Shown here one piece after another: positions 1-8,724 of a stretch of DNA of 64,000 nucleotides. The DNA is taken from positions 53,574 to 117,573 of the forward strand of contig JAFADI010000020.1 of assembly GCA_023424965.1 (NCBI GenBank), written 5' to 3'. Position numbers and translations under genes: made by a program. The notes under the pieces were generated by a model. The model was not told where the DNA came from, made no database searches, and worked only from the letters and a program-made list of their open reading frames with translations. The stretch's first letter is position 1, and each line of letters begins with the position of its first letter. This DNA comes from Bacillota bacterium. GTDB lineage: Bacteria; Bacillota; Clostridia; Acetivibrionales; JAFADI01.

Positions 1-1559
1 TGGATACAAAAGGCCCTGAAATAAGGCTTGGGACATTTGAAACGGGAGAGGTAAACCTGAGCCAGGGGGATAAGTTTGTGCTGTCCAATGAGGATGTGCT
101 GGGGGGACAGGACCGGGCAACGGTTACATACAAGGAACTGTTCAAAGATGTGGCCAAGGGAAGCCGGATACTGATAAACGACGGTTTGGTAGAACTGGAA
201 GTTGAAGAAATAAAGAAAAAGGATATACACTGCGTGGTGTTGAACGGCGGCAGCATCGGCAACAACAAGGGAATCAACGTACCGGGAGCGGAGATACACC
301 TGCCCTCTCTCACCCAGAGGGATATCGCCGACATTGTCTTTGGCATTGAAAATGAGTTTGATTTTATCGCCGCCTCTTTTGTGCGAAAGGCCTCAGACGT
401 GGTGGAAATCAGAAAAATACTGGAGAAAAACGGCGGGCAGGATATAAAGGTCATCGCCAAGATTGAAAACCGCCAGGGCGTGGACAATGTGGATGAAATT
501 CTCAAGGTGGCCGACGGAATTATGGTGGCCAGAGGTGACCTTGGCGTTGAGATTCCGGTGGAAGAGGTACCCATCGTCCAGAAAATGCTCATCGAAAAGT
601 GCTACAAAAACGGCAAGCCTGTAATAACCGCCACCCAGATGCTGGATTCCATGATCAGGAATCCAAGGCCCACAAGGGCAGAAGCCAGCGATATTGCCAA
701 TGCCATCTATGACGGCACCAGCGTAATCATGCTCTCGGGTGAAACCGCCGCAGGAAAATATCCGGTGGAAAGCCTGGTCACCATGTCAAAGATCGCGGAG
801 AAGGCCGAGGAGTCCATGAATTACTGGAAAAGATTCTACGGCATGCGCTTTGATATGATGGCCAGTGTGACAAATGCCATCAGCCATGCCACCTGTACCA
901 CCGCCATGGACCTGAAGGCCGCAGCAATCATCACCGTGACCCAGTCGGGGCACACGGCAAGGATGATTTCCAGGTTCAGGCCCGCATGTCCCATCATTGC
1001 CACAACCGTTTCCCCGAGAGTGCAGCGGCAGCTTTCCCTTTCCTGGGGAGTGGTGCCCTACCTCGTTAAGATTGCCTCTTCCACCGACGAGATGTTCGAC
1101 ATGGGCGTTGAGAAGGCCCTGGAGTCAGGACTGGTGAGGAACGGGGACCTGGTTGTCATTACTGCAGGGGTGCCTATCGGCATCAGCGGCACCACCAATA
1201 TCTTAAAGGTCCACATCGTGGGCAAGGTTCTGGTACAGGGCATGGGAATCGGTACGGGCACGGTAACGGGTGAACTGTGTGTGGCCAGGACCACAAAAGA
1301 GGCCCAGGAAAACTTTCAGGACGGAAATATCCTGGTTGCTCCTTTTACCACCAACGAGATGCTGCCCGTTCTCAAGAGAGCTTCGGCCATCATCGTGGAA
1401 GAAGGAGGCGTGGGAACACACGCGTCCATCGTAGGCCTGGCCCTGGAGATACCCGTCATCGTGGGGGCGGAAAATGCAACCCAGATTCTCAAGAGCGGTT
1501 CGGTGGTGACCATCGATACCGAGCGGGGACTGGTTTACTACGGTGCCACCAACATATGA
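1..1559 (+). CDS. pyk: Pyruvate kinase, 3' portion (5' end outside window)
   Basis: This enzyme converts phosphoenolpyruvate and ADP to pyruvate and ATP, the last ATP-forming step of glycolysis. The frame is open from base 3 and begins with DTKGPEIR, the conserved pyruvate kinase motif near residue 65, so about 65 N-terminal residues are missing. The lid domain, the barrel motif IAKIENRQGVDN, the catalytic-loop region VARGDLGVEIP and the TATQMLDSM motif follow in order. After the C-terminal regulatory domain there is an extra ~110-residue PEP-utiliser-type mobile domain containing GGVGTHASIVGLALEIPVIVG, as in Bacillus and many Clostridia; the usual histidine position reads THAS. Two intrinsic terminators follow. 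Family assignment is very secure; only the start is unseen. Confidence 0.97.
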   Translation, partial: DTKGPEIRLGTFETGEVNLSQGDKFVLSNEDVLGGQDRATVTYKELFKDVAKGSRILINDGLVELEVEEIKKKDIHCVVLNGGSIGNNKGINVPGAEIHLPSLTQRDIADIVFGIENEFDFIAASFVRKASDVVEIRKILEKNGGQDIKVIAKIENRQGVDNVDEILKVADGIMVARGDLGVEIPVEEVPIVQKMLIEKCYKNGKPVITATQMLDSMIRNPRPTRAEASDIANAIYDGTSVIMLSGETAAGKYPVESLVTMSKIAEKAEESMNYWKRFYGMRFDMMASVTNAISHATCTTAMDLKAAAIITVTQSGHTARMISRFRPACPIIATTVSPRVQRQLSLSWGVVPYLVKIASSTDEMFDMGVEKALESGLVRNGDLVVITAGVPIGISGTTNILKVHIVGKVLVQGMGIGTGTVTGELCVARTTKEAQENFQDGNILVAPFTTNEMLPVLKRASAIIVEEGGVGTHASIVGLALEIPVIVGAENATQILKSGSVVTIDTERGLVYYGATNI

Positions 1560-1609
1560 GGCACCAGCCGGTGAAGCAATGAAACAAGGAAATACCGGAT
1601 GAAGGATTT

Positions 1610-1652
1610 GAGGTCTCTATGGCGCACGCCGTAGGGACTTCAATATTTTTTT
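1610..1652 (+). terminator. Intrinsic terminator of pyk
   Basis: A 14-bp stem (1610-1623 with 1628-1641, three G-T wobbles) with a GCAC loop is followed by AATATTTTTTT. It lies 50 bases after the pyk stop and is the first of three consecutive hairpins. Confidence 0.75.
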
Positions 1653-1653
1653 G

Positions 1654-1714
1654 GGCCATTTGCACAGCAAATCCGGCCAAAAGCGACGGGGCTCGATGCC
1701 CGGTCGCTTTTTTT
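1654..1714 (+). terminator. Second hairpin pair ending in a T-tract
   Basis: One hairpin pairs GGCCATTTGC (1654-1663) with GCAAAT-CC-GGCC (1667-1678). It is directly followed by a terminator hairpin with arms AAAAGCGAC (1679-1687) and GTCGCTTTT around a GGGC/GCCC inner stem, then seven T. It acts as a backup terminator for pyk, or belongs to a short structured RNA; I recognise no riboswitch class in it. Confidence 0.6.
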
Positions 1715-1856
1715 AGGGCAATTATCGTTAAAAAACCTTCATGGAAACAATGGCAAAAATAAAGGGGATTTTCCCGGGGAAAAGCATTGAGGCGTTGAAA
1801 AGGCTTAAATCAAGGGCTGGAGAAAATTTACCGGAACCATGCACCGATTGGATGGT

Positions 1857-1925
1857 AATTGGAATGGTCCAATTGGTAGTTGAATGAAGGAATGGTTGTG
1901 ATATAGTAAAATTGGATGGTACCAT
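1857..1925 (+). promoter_or_regulatory. Promoter and operator array of the MocR regulator
   Basis: A sigma-A type promoter is visible as TTGAAT (1880-1885), a 16-base spacer and TATAGT (1902-1907). Upstream lies a perfect inverted repeat AATTGGA-ATGG-TCCAATT (1857-1874). At the expected transcription start lies the palindrome ATGGTACCAT (1916-1925). The decamer ATTGGATGGT occurs twice in direct orientation (1847-1856 and 1911-1920). This arrangement of repeats bracketing the promoter fits autoregulation by the GntR/MocR protein encoded directly downstream. Confidence 0.55.
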
Positions 1926-1943
1926 TTGAATTCGGAGGTTGTT

Positions 1944-3461
1944 ATGCTCATTCATATTGACAGGGACAGCTCCTTACCCATTTATCTGCAGATTACGAAA
2001 CAAATAAGGGAAATGATACTGGATTCCGTGCTTCCCGCGGGATACAAGCTCCCGCCGGAGAGGAAGCTGGCGGAAATTCTTGAAGTAAACAGGAGTACGG
2101 TACTTAACGCTTACAGGGAGTTGAAGGCCGACGGCTTCATCGGGGCCCGCATCGGGCAGGGAACGGTGGTGCTGCCTGTTTCCAGGGACAGGGAAAAAAC
2201 AGCTCCGGAGGCCGGAGAGCCTCTTTCCTGGAGGCAGCTCTTCGGTGAAGGCTCCCTGAGGTATCATGATCCCATCACAAGGGACTTGATGGAATTGACA
2301 AGCCGCAGGGATGTGATTTCCTTCGCGGCGGGCATGGCAGCTCCTGAGTTTTATCCGTTAAAAGACTTTAAGGAGATTCAGGAGGCCATTGAAGGGGAAC
2401 ATGCCAGCAACGCCCTGTCTTATGGACCTACGGAGGGTTACTATTCCCTGAGGGAGAGCATAAGCCAGTTGATGAAATCCAGGGGAGTATTTGCTTCTCC
2501 CGACCAGGTGCTCATCCTTTCCGGCTCCCAGCAGGGGCTGGACCTGATCGCAAGATCCTTCATTGATCCCGGTGATGTTGTCATGGTTGAGGAGCCTACT
2601 TTTTACTGTGCACTGCAAATATTTAAAGGGGCCGGAGCCAGGGTTCTGGGAATCCCTGTGGACGACAGGGGGATACGGACGGATATCCTGGAATCGCTTT
2701 TGATGCGCTATAGGCCCAAATTTATCTATACGCTTCCCACGTTCCAAAATCCTTCCGGCCTGGTAATGGACATGGAACGGAGAAGGAAACTGCTGGACTT
2801 GGCCTATAAATTCCAGGTGCCTGTGGTTGAGGATGACCCCTACGGCGAACTGAGGTATGAAGGCAAAAGCCTCCCCACGCTGAAGGCTCTGGATGACAGG
2901 GAGCATGTCATTTACCTGAGCACCTTTTCGAAAGTGCTCTTTCCCGGACTGCGGGTCGGCTGGGCTTTAGCCCCCAAAGCCGTGGTATATCAGATGGCCC
3001 TGGTCAAGCAGATGACTGACATCCACACGGGAAGCCTTTCCCAGTGCATCATCCACAGCTACCTGAAAAAGGATTTGCTGGGGAAACATATAAAAAAGGT
3101 TGCCGGAGAGTATCTGGCCAGGAGGGACGCCATGCTGCAGGCACTTGCCCGGTATGCACCCCCGGAAATGAAATGGAACACGCCCGAGGGAGGATTTTTC
3201 ATCTGGTGCCGCCTTCCGGAAGGGATGTCCCTTTCCAGGCTGATGACCAGGGCTTTTGAGAAAAAGGTTGCGTTTATTACCGGCACACCGTTCTTTTGGG
3301 ATGAACAGGCAGATAAGTATATCAGGCTCAACTTCACCTACCATGGCCCCGACATCATAAAGGAAGGGGTAAAGCGTATCATGGAGGCAGTGGAAGAGAC
3401 GCTGGCGGAAACAAAGAAACTGAAAACGGAAACCAACATAGAAATGAGACCCATTATGTAG
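1944..3461 (+). CDS. MocR-family transcriptional regulator (GntR HTH + aminotransferase-like domain)
   Basis: A 505-residue fusion of an N-terminal winged helix (about residues 6-75, with the GntR signature LPPERKLAEILEVNRSTV) and a fold-type I aminotransferase domain (about 110-490). The PLP-binding lysine is visible in STFSK (residue 330), with the cofactor-contact motifs NPSG and DDPYGELRYEG. MocR proteins use bound PLP or amino-acid adducts to sense metabolites. The ATG at 1944 is chosen because GGAGG sits five bases upstream; the frame is open a little further 5'. It is followed by an aminotransferase and AzlCD, so it probably controls amino-acid catabolism or export. The exact ligand is unknown. 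Confidence 0.88.
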   Translation: MLIHIDRDSSLPIYLQITKQIREMILDSVLPAGYKLPPERKLAEILEVNRSTVLNAYRELKADGFIGARIGQGTVVLPVSRDREKTAPEAGEPLSWRQLFGEGSLRYHDPITRDLMELTSRRDVISFAAGMAAPEFYPLKDFKEIQEAIEGEHASNALSYGPTEGYYSLRESISQLMKSRGVFASPDQVLILSGSQQGLDLIARSFIDPGDVVMVEEPTFYCALQIFKGAGARVLGIPVDDRGIRTDILESLLMRYRPKFIYTLPTFQNPSGLVMDMERRRKLLDLAYKFQVPVVEDDPYGELRYEGKSLPTLKALDDREHVIYLSTFSKVLFPGLRVGWALAPKAVVYQMALVKQMTDIHTGSLSQCIIHSYLKKDLLGKHIKKVAGEYLARRDAMLQALARYAPPEMKWNTPEGGFFIWCRLPEGMSLSRLMTRAFEKKVAFITGTPFFWDEQADKYIRLNFTYHGPDIIKEGVKRIMEAVEETLAETKKLKTETNIEMRPIM

Positions 3462-3477
3462 AAGGGGATGAATCGAA

Positions 3478-4665
3478 ATGGCTATGACGTTTGCAAAGAG
3501 GATGGAGGAGATGAAAGCCTCCGAGATCAGAGAACTCCTTAAATTGACCGAGAAACCCGAAGTGATTTCCTTTGCAGGAGGAGTCCCGGCCCCTGAACTG
3601 TTTCCGGTAGAGGAGATGAAGGCGGTATCTGTAAAGGTACTGGAGGAGGCCGGCAGACAGGCGCTGCAATATGCGCCTACGGAGGGTTTCGTCCCTCTCA
3701 GGATAAAAATAGCCGAAAGGCTGAACAACAAATATAAAACCAATTTGACCTTTGACAATATATTGATTACCAGCGGATCTCAGCAAGGTCTTGACTTTTC
3801 CGGCAAGATATTTTTAAATGAAGGGGATGCGGTGCTCTGTGAAAGCCCTACATACCTGGCGGCCATATCGGCCTTTAAAGCCTATATGCCGCGTTTTATC
3901 GAGGTTCCCACCGACAATGGGGGAATGATCCTCGAAGAACTGGAAAAGATTCTGGCTTCCAATGACAGGGTTAAACTGATCTACACAATCCCTGACTTCC
4001 AGAATCCTACAGGGCTGACCTGGTCTCTGGAAAGAAGGGCCGGAATGATGGAAATCCTTAAAAAATATAAAATTCCCCTGCTTGAGGATAATCCATATGG
4101 GGAACTCCGGTTTGAGGGAGAAATGCTTCCCGCCATAAAATCTTTTGATGATGAAGGCCTGGTAATCTACCTGGGGACTTTTTCAAAGACTTTTTGCCCC
4201 GGCCTCAGAATCGGCTGGGTAGCTGCCGAGCAGAAGATTCTTGAGAAATATATCATCGTCAAGCAGGGAGCGGACCTGCATACCGGTTCACTGGCGCAAA
4301 GGGAAATCGAAAAGTACATGGAACTGTATGACCTGGATGGAAATATCGAAAAAATCCGGAAGGTATACAAGAAGCGCCGGGATGTAATGCTTGCGGCCAT
4401 GGAAAAGGAATTCCCGGAGGGGGTCAAGTTCACCTATCCCCTCGGAGGGCTGTTTACCTGGGTGGAGCTGCCCTGCCACATGGATGCCAGGGAGCTCCTG
4501 GTGAAAAGCCTGGAAAACAATGTTGCATTTGTGCCGGGCGGCTCCTTCTTCCCCAACGGGGGAAGGGAAAACACCCTGCGGCTGAACTATTCCAATATGC
4601 CGGAGGAGAGGATTGTTGAGGGCATCCGGAGGCTCGGGAAGGTTATCCGGGAGTTTATGAATTGA
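3478..4665 (+). CDS. PLP-dependent aminotransferase, LysN/2-aminoadipate type
   Basis: A 395-residue fold-type I aminotransferase of the class I/II group that is closest to 2-aminoadipate and branched-chain/aromatic aminotransferases. Visible motifs are PTEGF, TSGSQQGLD, NPTG, DNPYGELRFEG and the PLP lysine in GTFSK (residue 237). It is clearly homologous to the aminotransferase half of the MocR protein 16 bases upstream, but has no DNA-binding domain. Co-transcription with MocR upstream and azlC 15 bases downstream suggests it acts on a branched-chain or related amino acid whose level the regulator monitors. Substrate specificity cannot be read from sequence. Confidence 0.85.
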   Translation: MAMTFAKRMEEMKASEIRELLKLTEKPEVISFAGGVPAPELFPVEEMKAVSVKVLEEAGRQALQYAPTEGFVPLRIKIAERLNNKYKTNLTFDNILITSGSQQGLDFSGKIFLNEGDAVLCESPTYLAAISAFKAYMPRFIEVPTDNGGMILEELEKILASNDRVKLIYTIPDFQNPTGLTWSLERRAGMMEILKKYKIPLLEDNPYGELRFEGEMLPAIKSFDDEGLVIYLGTFSKTFCPGLRIGWVAAEQKILEKYIIVKQGADLHTGSLAQREIEKYMELYDLDGNIEKIRKVYKKRRDVMLAAMEKEFPEGVKFTYPLGGLFTWVELPCHMDARELLVKSLENNVAFVPGGSFFPNGGRENTLRLNYSNMPEERIVEGIRRLGKVIREFMN

Positions 4666-4680
4666 TGTGTGGAGGTTGCT

Positions 4681-5412
4681 ATGGAGTGTACATATCCTCA
4701 GGAAGAAAAAGAACAGGAAAAATTGAAGCAATTAACTTTCAAGGATGGGGTAACGGCGACCATGCCTATTGTCATAGGCTATCTTCCTGCGGCAATGGCC
4801 TTTGGGCTGCTGGCCAAGGCCGTGAATGTTTCCCTGCTGGACACCTTTTTGTTTTCCCTGCTGGTATTTGCGGGGGCCAGCCAGTTCATGGCATTGAATC
4901 TCATAAAAGCGGGAGCGGCAATGGGAGAAATCGTCATCGCTACTTTTCTTCTGAACCTCCGCCACTTTCTTATGAGTGCATCCCTTGCCGCCAGGCTGGA
5001 CACGAAAAATAAGGGTCTTTTGCCCATCCTCGCTTTCGGGGTGACAGACGAGGTGTTTTCAGTGGCTGCCACCCGGAGTGAGAAGCCGACGACGGGATTT
5101 GTCCTCGCCCTTCAGGGGATGTCCTACAGCTCCTGGGTGCTGGGTTCCGTGCTGGGCTATGTGGTTGGGTCCGCGCTGCCGGCTTCCGTCCAGAGCAGCA
5201 TGGGGATAGCGCTGTATGCCATGTTTGTAGCCATTCTGGTGCCGGAAATGAAGAAATCTCTTCCTATTGCCGTGATGGCCCTGGGATCAGGGGCAATCAA
5301 TGCCCTGCTGTCCCATTTCAAGGTTCTGCCTTCAGGCTGGAACATGGTCGTCTCTACGGTTTTAATCGCCATGGGAGGCGCATTGCTCATCAAAGACAGG
5401 GAGGAGGTGTAG
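4681..5412 (+). CDS. azlC: AzlC family branched-chain amino acid exporter, large subunit
   Basis: A 243-residue polytopic membrane protein with the AzlC hallmarks: PIVIGYLPAAMAFGLLA near residue 25, the segment FAGASQFMALNLI, and NLRHFLMSASLA. AzlC with AzlD exports branched-chain amino acids and analogues such as 4-azaleucine. The ATG at 4681 is preceded by GGAGG with six bases spacing. It sits between the aminotransferase and azlD, three bases from the latter, so it is one operon. Confidence 0.93.
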   Translation: MECTYPQEEKEQEKLKQLTFKDGVTATMPIVIGYLPAAMAFGLLAKAVNVSLLDTFLFSLLVFAGASQFMALNLIKAGAAMGEIVIATFLLNLRHFLMSASLAARLDTKNKGLLPILAFGVTDEVFSVAATRSEKPTTGFVLALQGMSYSSWVLGSVLGYVVGSALPASVQSSMGIALYAMFVAILVPEMKKSLPIAVMALGSGAINALLSHFKVLPSGWNMVVSTVLIAMGGALLIKDREEV

Positions 5413-5415
5413 GCC

Positions 5416-5724
5416 ATGCAAAGCTATCTCTTATTGATCATCGGCATGATGGGGGTTACCTATATACCCCGGTTGATACCGCTGGTTACCATTTCCAACA
5501 AGCCGCTTCCCGTCATTGTAAAAAGGTTTTTACTCTTTATCCCTTATACGGCCCTAGGTGCCCTTATTATTCCGGGAGTGCTGCAGGCGACTCCGGGAGT
5601 TCCGGCTGCAGCTCTGGCAGGCGTGGGCATAACGGCGGTGGTCTCCTGGTTCAAAGGCGGCCTGGTGCTTCCCGTGGCAGCCTCCATCGTTGCAACCTTC
5701 CTGGTCTTGTACGGTGCAGGCTGA
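5416..5724 (+). CDS. azlD: AzlD family amino acid exporter, small subunit
   Basis: A 102-residue protein with about four hydrophobic segments. The N-terminal segment containing MGVTYIPRLIPL is typical of AzlD. It partners with AzlC to form the exporter. GGAGG at 5402-5406 overlaps the 3' end of azlC, implying translational coupling. It is the last gene of the MocR-aminotransferase-azlCD operon; no clear terminator hairpin follows. Confidence 0.9.
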   Translation: MQSYLLLIIGMMGVTYIPRLIPLVTISNKPLPVIVKRFLLFIPYTALGALIIPGVLQATPGVPAAALAGVGITAVVSWFKGGLVLPVAASIVATFLVLYGAG

Positions 5725-5767
5725 ACAAATTTTTATTGTTTTATGTAATACTTCCATGCCAGGGTGG

Positions 5768-5799
5768 TATAATTTATTGGGGCAGTTATCCCCAATAAA
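5768..5799 (+). promoter_or_regulatory. -10 box and 5' leader hairpin of the oxidoreductase gene
   Basis: TATAAT (5768-5773) runs directly into a perfect 10-bp inverted repeat, TTTATTGGGG (5773-5782) and CCCCAATAAA (5790-5799), with a seven-base loop. No good -35 box lies at the right distance. The hairpin would form at the very 5' end of the mRNA or act as an operator overlapping the start site. Confidence 0.45.
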
Positions 5800-5815
5800 C
5801 TGAGAGGATGATACG

Positions 5816-6778
5816 ATGGACAAAAAAATAAAATGGGGCGTGCTGGGATATGCCAGAATAGCGAAAAACGAGGTGATTCCGGCCATCGTAAAGGCGGCTA
5901 ACGCAGAATTCTATGCCATTGCTTCCAGGGATCAGGAAAAACTCAAGCAGTGCCAGAAGGACTTTGATTGCCCTAAAGCCTACAACAGCTACGATGAGCT
6001 TTTGGAGGACCCGGAGGTGGATGCGGTTTACATCCCCCTTCCCAACGGCTTTCACAAGGAGTGGACCATAAAGGCCGCCAGAAAAGGAAAGCATGTCCTG
6101 TGCGAAAAACCCATTGGCTTAAATACCGGGGAATGCCTTGAAATGGTCAAAGCCTGTGAGCAGAATAATGTCAAGCTCATGGAAGCTTTCATGTACAGGT
6201 ATACCGACCGCACAAAAAAGGTGAAGGAACTTCTGGACAGTGGAGTAATCGGGGAAGTGAAATACATAAATTCATCCTTCAGATTCTATCTTGAAAACAA
6301 GAAGGATGTGCGCATGGACCCCGCCATCGGCGGCGGAGCCCTGTATGATGTGGGCTGTTATCCGCTGAACTTCGTGGGAATGGTGACGGGAAGCTCTCCC
6401 GTGTCCATGGCCGCAGAATGTGTAAAGGAAAATGGCGTGGATGTGATCCTGTCGGCGGTACTCAACTATGAAAGCGGGATCATTGCGACCATCAACTGCG
6501 GATTTAATGCATTTGGGAGGCTGTTCACGGAAATCATAGGTACAAAAGGCGTTATCGAGGTGCCGGACACCTTCTTTGGGAATGCTGGAACCATCACGGT
6601 AACCACGGAAGAAGGCAAAAAGGAAATCCAGGTCCAGGAGAGCGACAGGTATCGGCTTGAGATCGAGGACTTTTCCGATGCGGTGATAAAGGACCGAGAA
6701 CCCTTTTTCAGCCTTAATGAGACCGTCAGGAATATGCAGTTGATCGACAAACTGCTGGAGATGACAGCCCAAAAATAA
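5816..6778 (+). CDS. Gfo/Idh/MocA family NAD(P)-dependent oxidoreductase
   Basis: A 320-residue protein with an N-terminal Rossmann domain (GVLGYARIA in place of the usual GxGxIA) and the family motif CEKPIGLN near residue 95. The C-terminal alpha/beta substrate domain has GGGALYDVGCYPLN, where the conserved catalytic-region histidine of some members is not obvious. Members oxidise or reduce sugars, inositols or dihydrodiols (e.g. xylose or trans-dihydrodiol dehydrogenases). GAGAGGATG precedes the start. It is a monocistronic unit with its own leader and a strong terminator. Substrate unknown. Confidence 0.88.
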   Translation: MDKKIKWGVLGYARIAKNEVIPAIVKAANAEFYAIASRDQEKLKQCQKDFDCPKAYNSYDELLEDPEVDAVYIPLPNGFHKEWTIKAARKGKHVLCEKPIGLNTGECLEMVKACEQNNVKLMEAFMYRYTDRTKKVKELLDSGVIGEVKYINSSFRFYLENKKDVRMDPAIGGGALYDVGCYPLNFVGMVTGSSPVSMAAECVKENGVDVILSAVLNYESGIIATINCGFNAFGRLFTEIIGTKGVIEVPDTFFGNAGTITVTTEEGKKEIQVQESDRYRLEIEDFSDAVIKDREPFFSLNETVRNMQLIDKLLEMTAQK

Positions 6779-6794
6779 GAAGGTCTCCTATGAC

Positions 6795-6837
6795 AAAAGT
6801 CATGTGTATAGTGCTATACACATGACTTTTGATTTTT
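6795..6837 (+). terminator. Perfect 17-bp hairpin terminator
   Basis: AAAAGTCATGTGTATAG (6795-6811) pairs perfectly with its complement at 6814-6830, with only two bases between the arms, followed by GATTTTTA. It would work in both directions and ends the oxidoreductase transcript. Confidence 0.8.
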
Positions 6838-6941
6838 AATCCATTACCTGCGGCATCTTACTTATATTTACATTTAAACTTAAAATATAAATATAGATTA
6901 CCGAAGCAAATCTGTATAAATTATGTAAACACATACAGCAA

Positions 6942-6970
6942 TTGACAAAATGCGCGATTTATAATAGATT
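6942..6970 (+). promoter_or_regulatory. Probable sigma-A promoter of the DUF2339 gene
   Basis: A perfect -35 TTGACA (6942-6947) is followed 17 bases later by TAGATT (6965-6970). A better-looking TATAAT begins at 6959 but is only about 12 bases from the -35 box, too close to pair with it. Confidence 0.45.
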
Positions 6971-7021
6971 TGTGGTAAATTATGTAGAATATAAAAATAA
7001 CAGTATAGGGGTGGATTGGTG

Positions 7022-8635
7022 ATGGATTTATTTAAAAAGCACTGGATTACTTTGTTGGGAGCTCTGTTCACTTTCCTGGCCTTCGGATATCTTTTCAAAT
7101 ACGCCGTTGACCAGGGCTGGATATCCAATGAGATTAAAATAGCGTTGGGCCTGCTGTGCGGTGCCGGATTTATCGTAGGGGGCATAACCCTCCAGCAAAA
7201 GGGGATAAAGACGGTAGACCAGATACTGAGCGGCCTGGGTGTGGCCCTTCTCTACACCACCTTTACCTTCTCGGGGATCATATTCAACCTGTGGGAGCCT
7301 ATGACGGTATTTTTCCTTATGATTGCCGTAACGCTGGGCTTGTCCATATATGCCTTCCGCTTTGACCTGAGAGTGTTGATGAACGTGGCCATATTGGGTG
7401 CTTTAGTATCTCCGATGCTGATGCAGCCAAAGGGAGACCAGGTTTTTACCCTGTTCCTCTATTTGCTGGTCATAAATTCAATTTATTTCTTCGTAAGCGT
7501 ATGCAAGCGCTGGACGGAGCTCAGGCTCATCCCATTTATCGGTACGTGGATACTTTACGCGGTATACTATTTATACTATAACCCGTCAATCTGGGAGACA
7601 CCTTTTACCTATGCGGTAAGCGCATTCCTGTTCTATGTGGCCGGTTTCATACTCTCATCCTGGAAAGAGGAACTCAAATTCAACGGACTCAACCTCTACC
7701 TGGGAATATTGAACGGAGGCATCTTTGCGGTATGGGCACTGGTTATACTGAACGGAGTCGTGTCCTTCTCGGCCGTACTTGCGGGAATGGGCGTGGTTTA
7801 CCTCATTACGGCGTTGATTGTGTATGCCCTGGTGGGGCGCTACTCTGCAGCTTTTTATACGAAATTCTTTGCGGGTCTGTTATTTCTGCTGATCGCCGGT
7901 GCACAAATCGGCAGCGACTTTGAAATGAAGCAGGTCATCGCAGTATACCTGTGGACCTTCATCGCCCTTGGTGTACTTGTGATAGGACAGGTCAGGAAGC
8001 TGGAGTATCTGAAAATTGTTGCGGCGGTAGTCTGGATCATCACCGGCACTTACTGGTATACAGTGACCTGGGATGCACCTGTGGGAGAATGGTTCGGAAC
8101 CTTCATACCTTTTCTCAATTGGGCTGGAATGGCATGGCTCCTGTTGGCGGTATTGGGCTTTTATTTCTCCATCAAGGTAAGATTTGACTATATGAAGAAA
8201 AATGCAGTTAAGCCCGGAAGCGACCTGGTATCCAATTTCTTTTCCGTATGCAGCCATCTGATCGTAGGAGGACTTCTCACCTTTCAAATAACGGGACTGT
8301 GGGATGCTTACGGAGCAACGCTCAAGGATTTCGACATGGGGCTGACTCTTTCCGTGTCCTGGGGATTGTACGCGCTGCTGCTGTTCCTGTGGGGTGCATA
8401 CAGCAACCAGCCGGTGTTCCGGTGGTTCGGGTCCATCGTACTTGTAGGAGTCGCGGTGAAGACAATATTTGTAAACCTGTATTATTCCGACACCATTTAT
8501 AAGGTTCTGGTATTGTTCATCCTCGGAATCATAACCTTTGCCATATCCTACATTAACAACAAATGGAATGGCGGCGGCAAAAACAAAGCAGTAAAGGGTG
8601 AACCGGCGGAAACGGGCTCAGATGAGCAACTATAA
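7022..8635 (+). CDS. DUF2339 family polytopic membrane protein
   Basis: A 537-residue protein made almost entirely of transmembrane helices (about 14). It matches DUF2339 in the N-terminal segment: an LLGALFTFLAFGYLFKYA helix, GLLCGAGFIVGG and GLGVALLYTTFT. Many DUF2339 proteins are 800-1000 residues with a soluble N-terminal region and a coiled coil; this one starts right at the membrane part and is shorter. The ATG at 7022 is used because GGGGTGG lies seven bases upstream. The C-terminus is a short charged tail. Function unknown; it stands alone between a promoter and a terminator. Confidence 0.8.
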   Translation: MDLFKKHWITLLGALFTFLAFGYLFKYAVDQGWISNEIKIALGLLCGAGFIVGGITLQQKGIKTVDQILSGLGVALLYTTFTFSGIIFNLWEPMTVFFLMIAVTLGLSIYAFRFDLRVLMNVAILGALVSPMLMQPKGDQVFTLFLYLLVINSIYFFVSVCKRWTELRLIPFIGTWILYAVYYLYYNPSIWETPFTYAVSAFLFYVAGFILSSWKEELKFNGLNLYLGILNGGIFAVWALVILNGVVSFSAVLAGMGVVYLITALIVYALVGRYSAAFYTKFFAGLLFLLIAGAQIGSDFEMKQVIAVYLWTFIALGVLVIGQVRKLEYLKIVAAVVWIITGTYWYTVTWDAPVGEWFGTFIPFLNWAGMAWLLLAVLGFYFSIKVRFDYMKKNAVKPGSDLVSNFFSVCSHLIVGGLLTFQITGLWDAYGATLKDFDMGLTLSVSWGLYALLLFLWGAYSNQPVFRWFGSIVLVGVAVKTIFVNLYYSDTIYKVLVLFILGIITFAISYINNKWNGGGKNKAVKGEPAETGSDEQL

Positions 8636-8689
8636 ATTCAATGCAATGCGTTCCTCCAAAGGATACAATCGATTGAACCGGAAAACCGG

Positions 8690-8724
8690 AAGAGATGCAG
8701 CTTCAAAAGCCGCATCTCTTTTTA
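8690..8724 (+). terminator. Intrinsic terminator of the DUF2339 gene
   Basis: AGAGATGC (8691-8698) pairs with GCATCTCT (8712-8719), with additional pairing in the loop, followed by TTTTT. Confidence 0.8.

Noticed and set aside
1277..1582. 101-codon + strand frame overlapping the end of pyk
   Set aside because: It lies fully inside the conserved mobile domain of pyruvate kinase in another frame and is rich in Arg/Gly/His, as expected for a shadow.
2358..2906. A 182-codon - strand frame antisense to the MocR gene
   Set aside because: Shadow of a well-supported coding region; its translation matches nothing I know.
6942..6964. TTGACA with a nearby TATAAT as a promoter pair
   Set aside because: Only 12 bases separate them, too short for sigma-A; the -10 at 6965 with a 17-base spacer was used instead.
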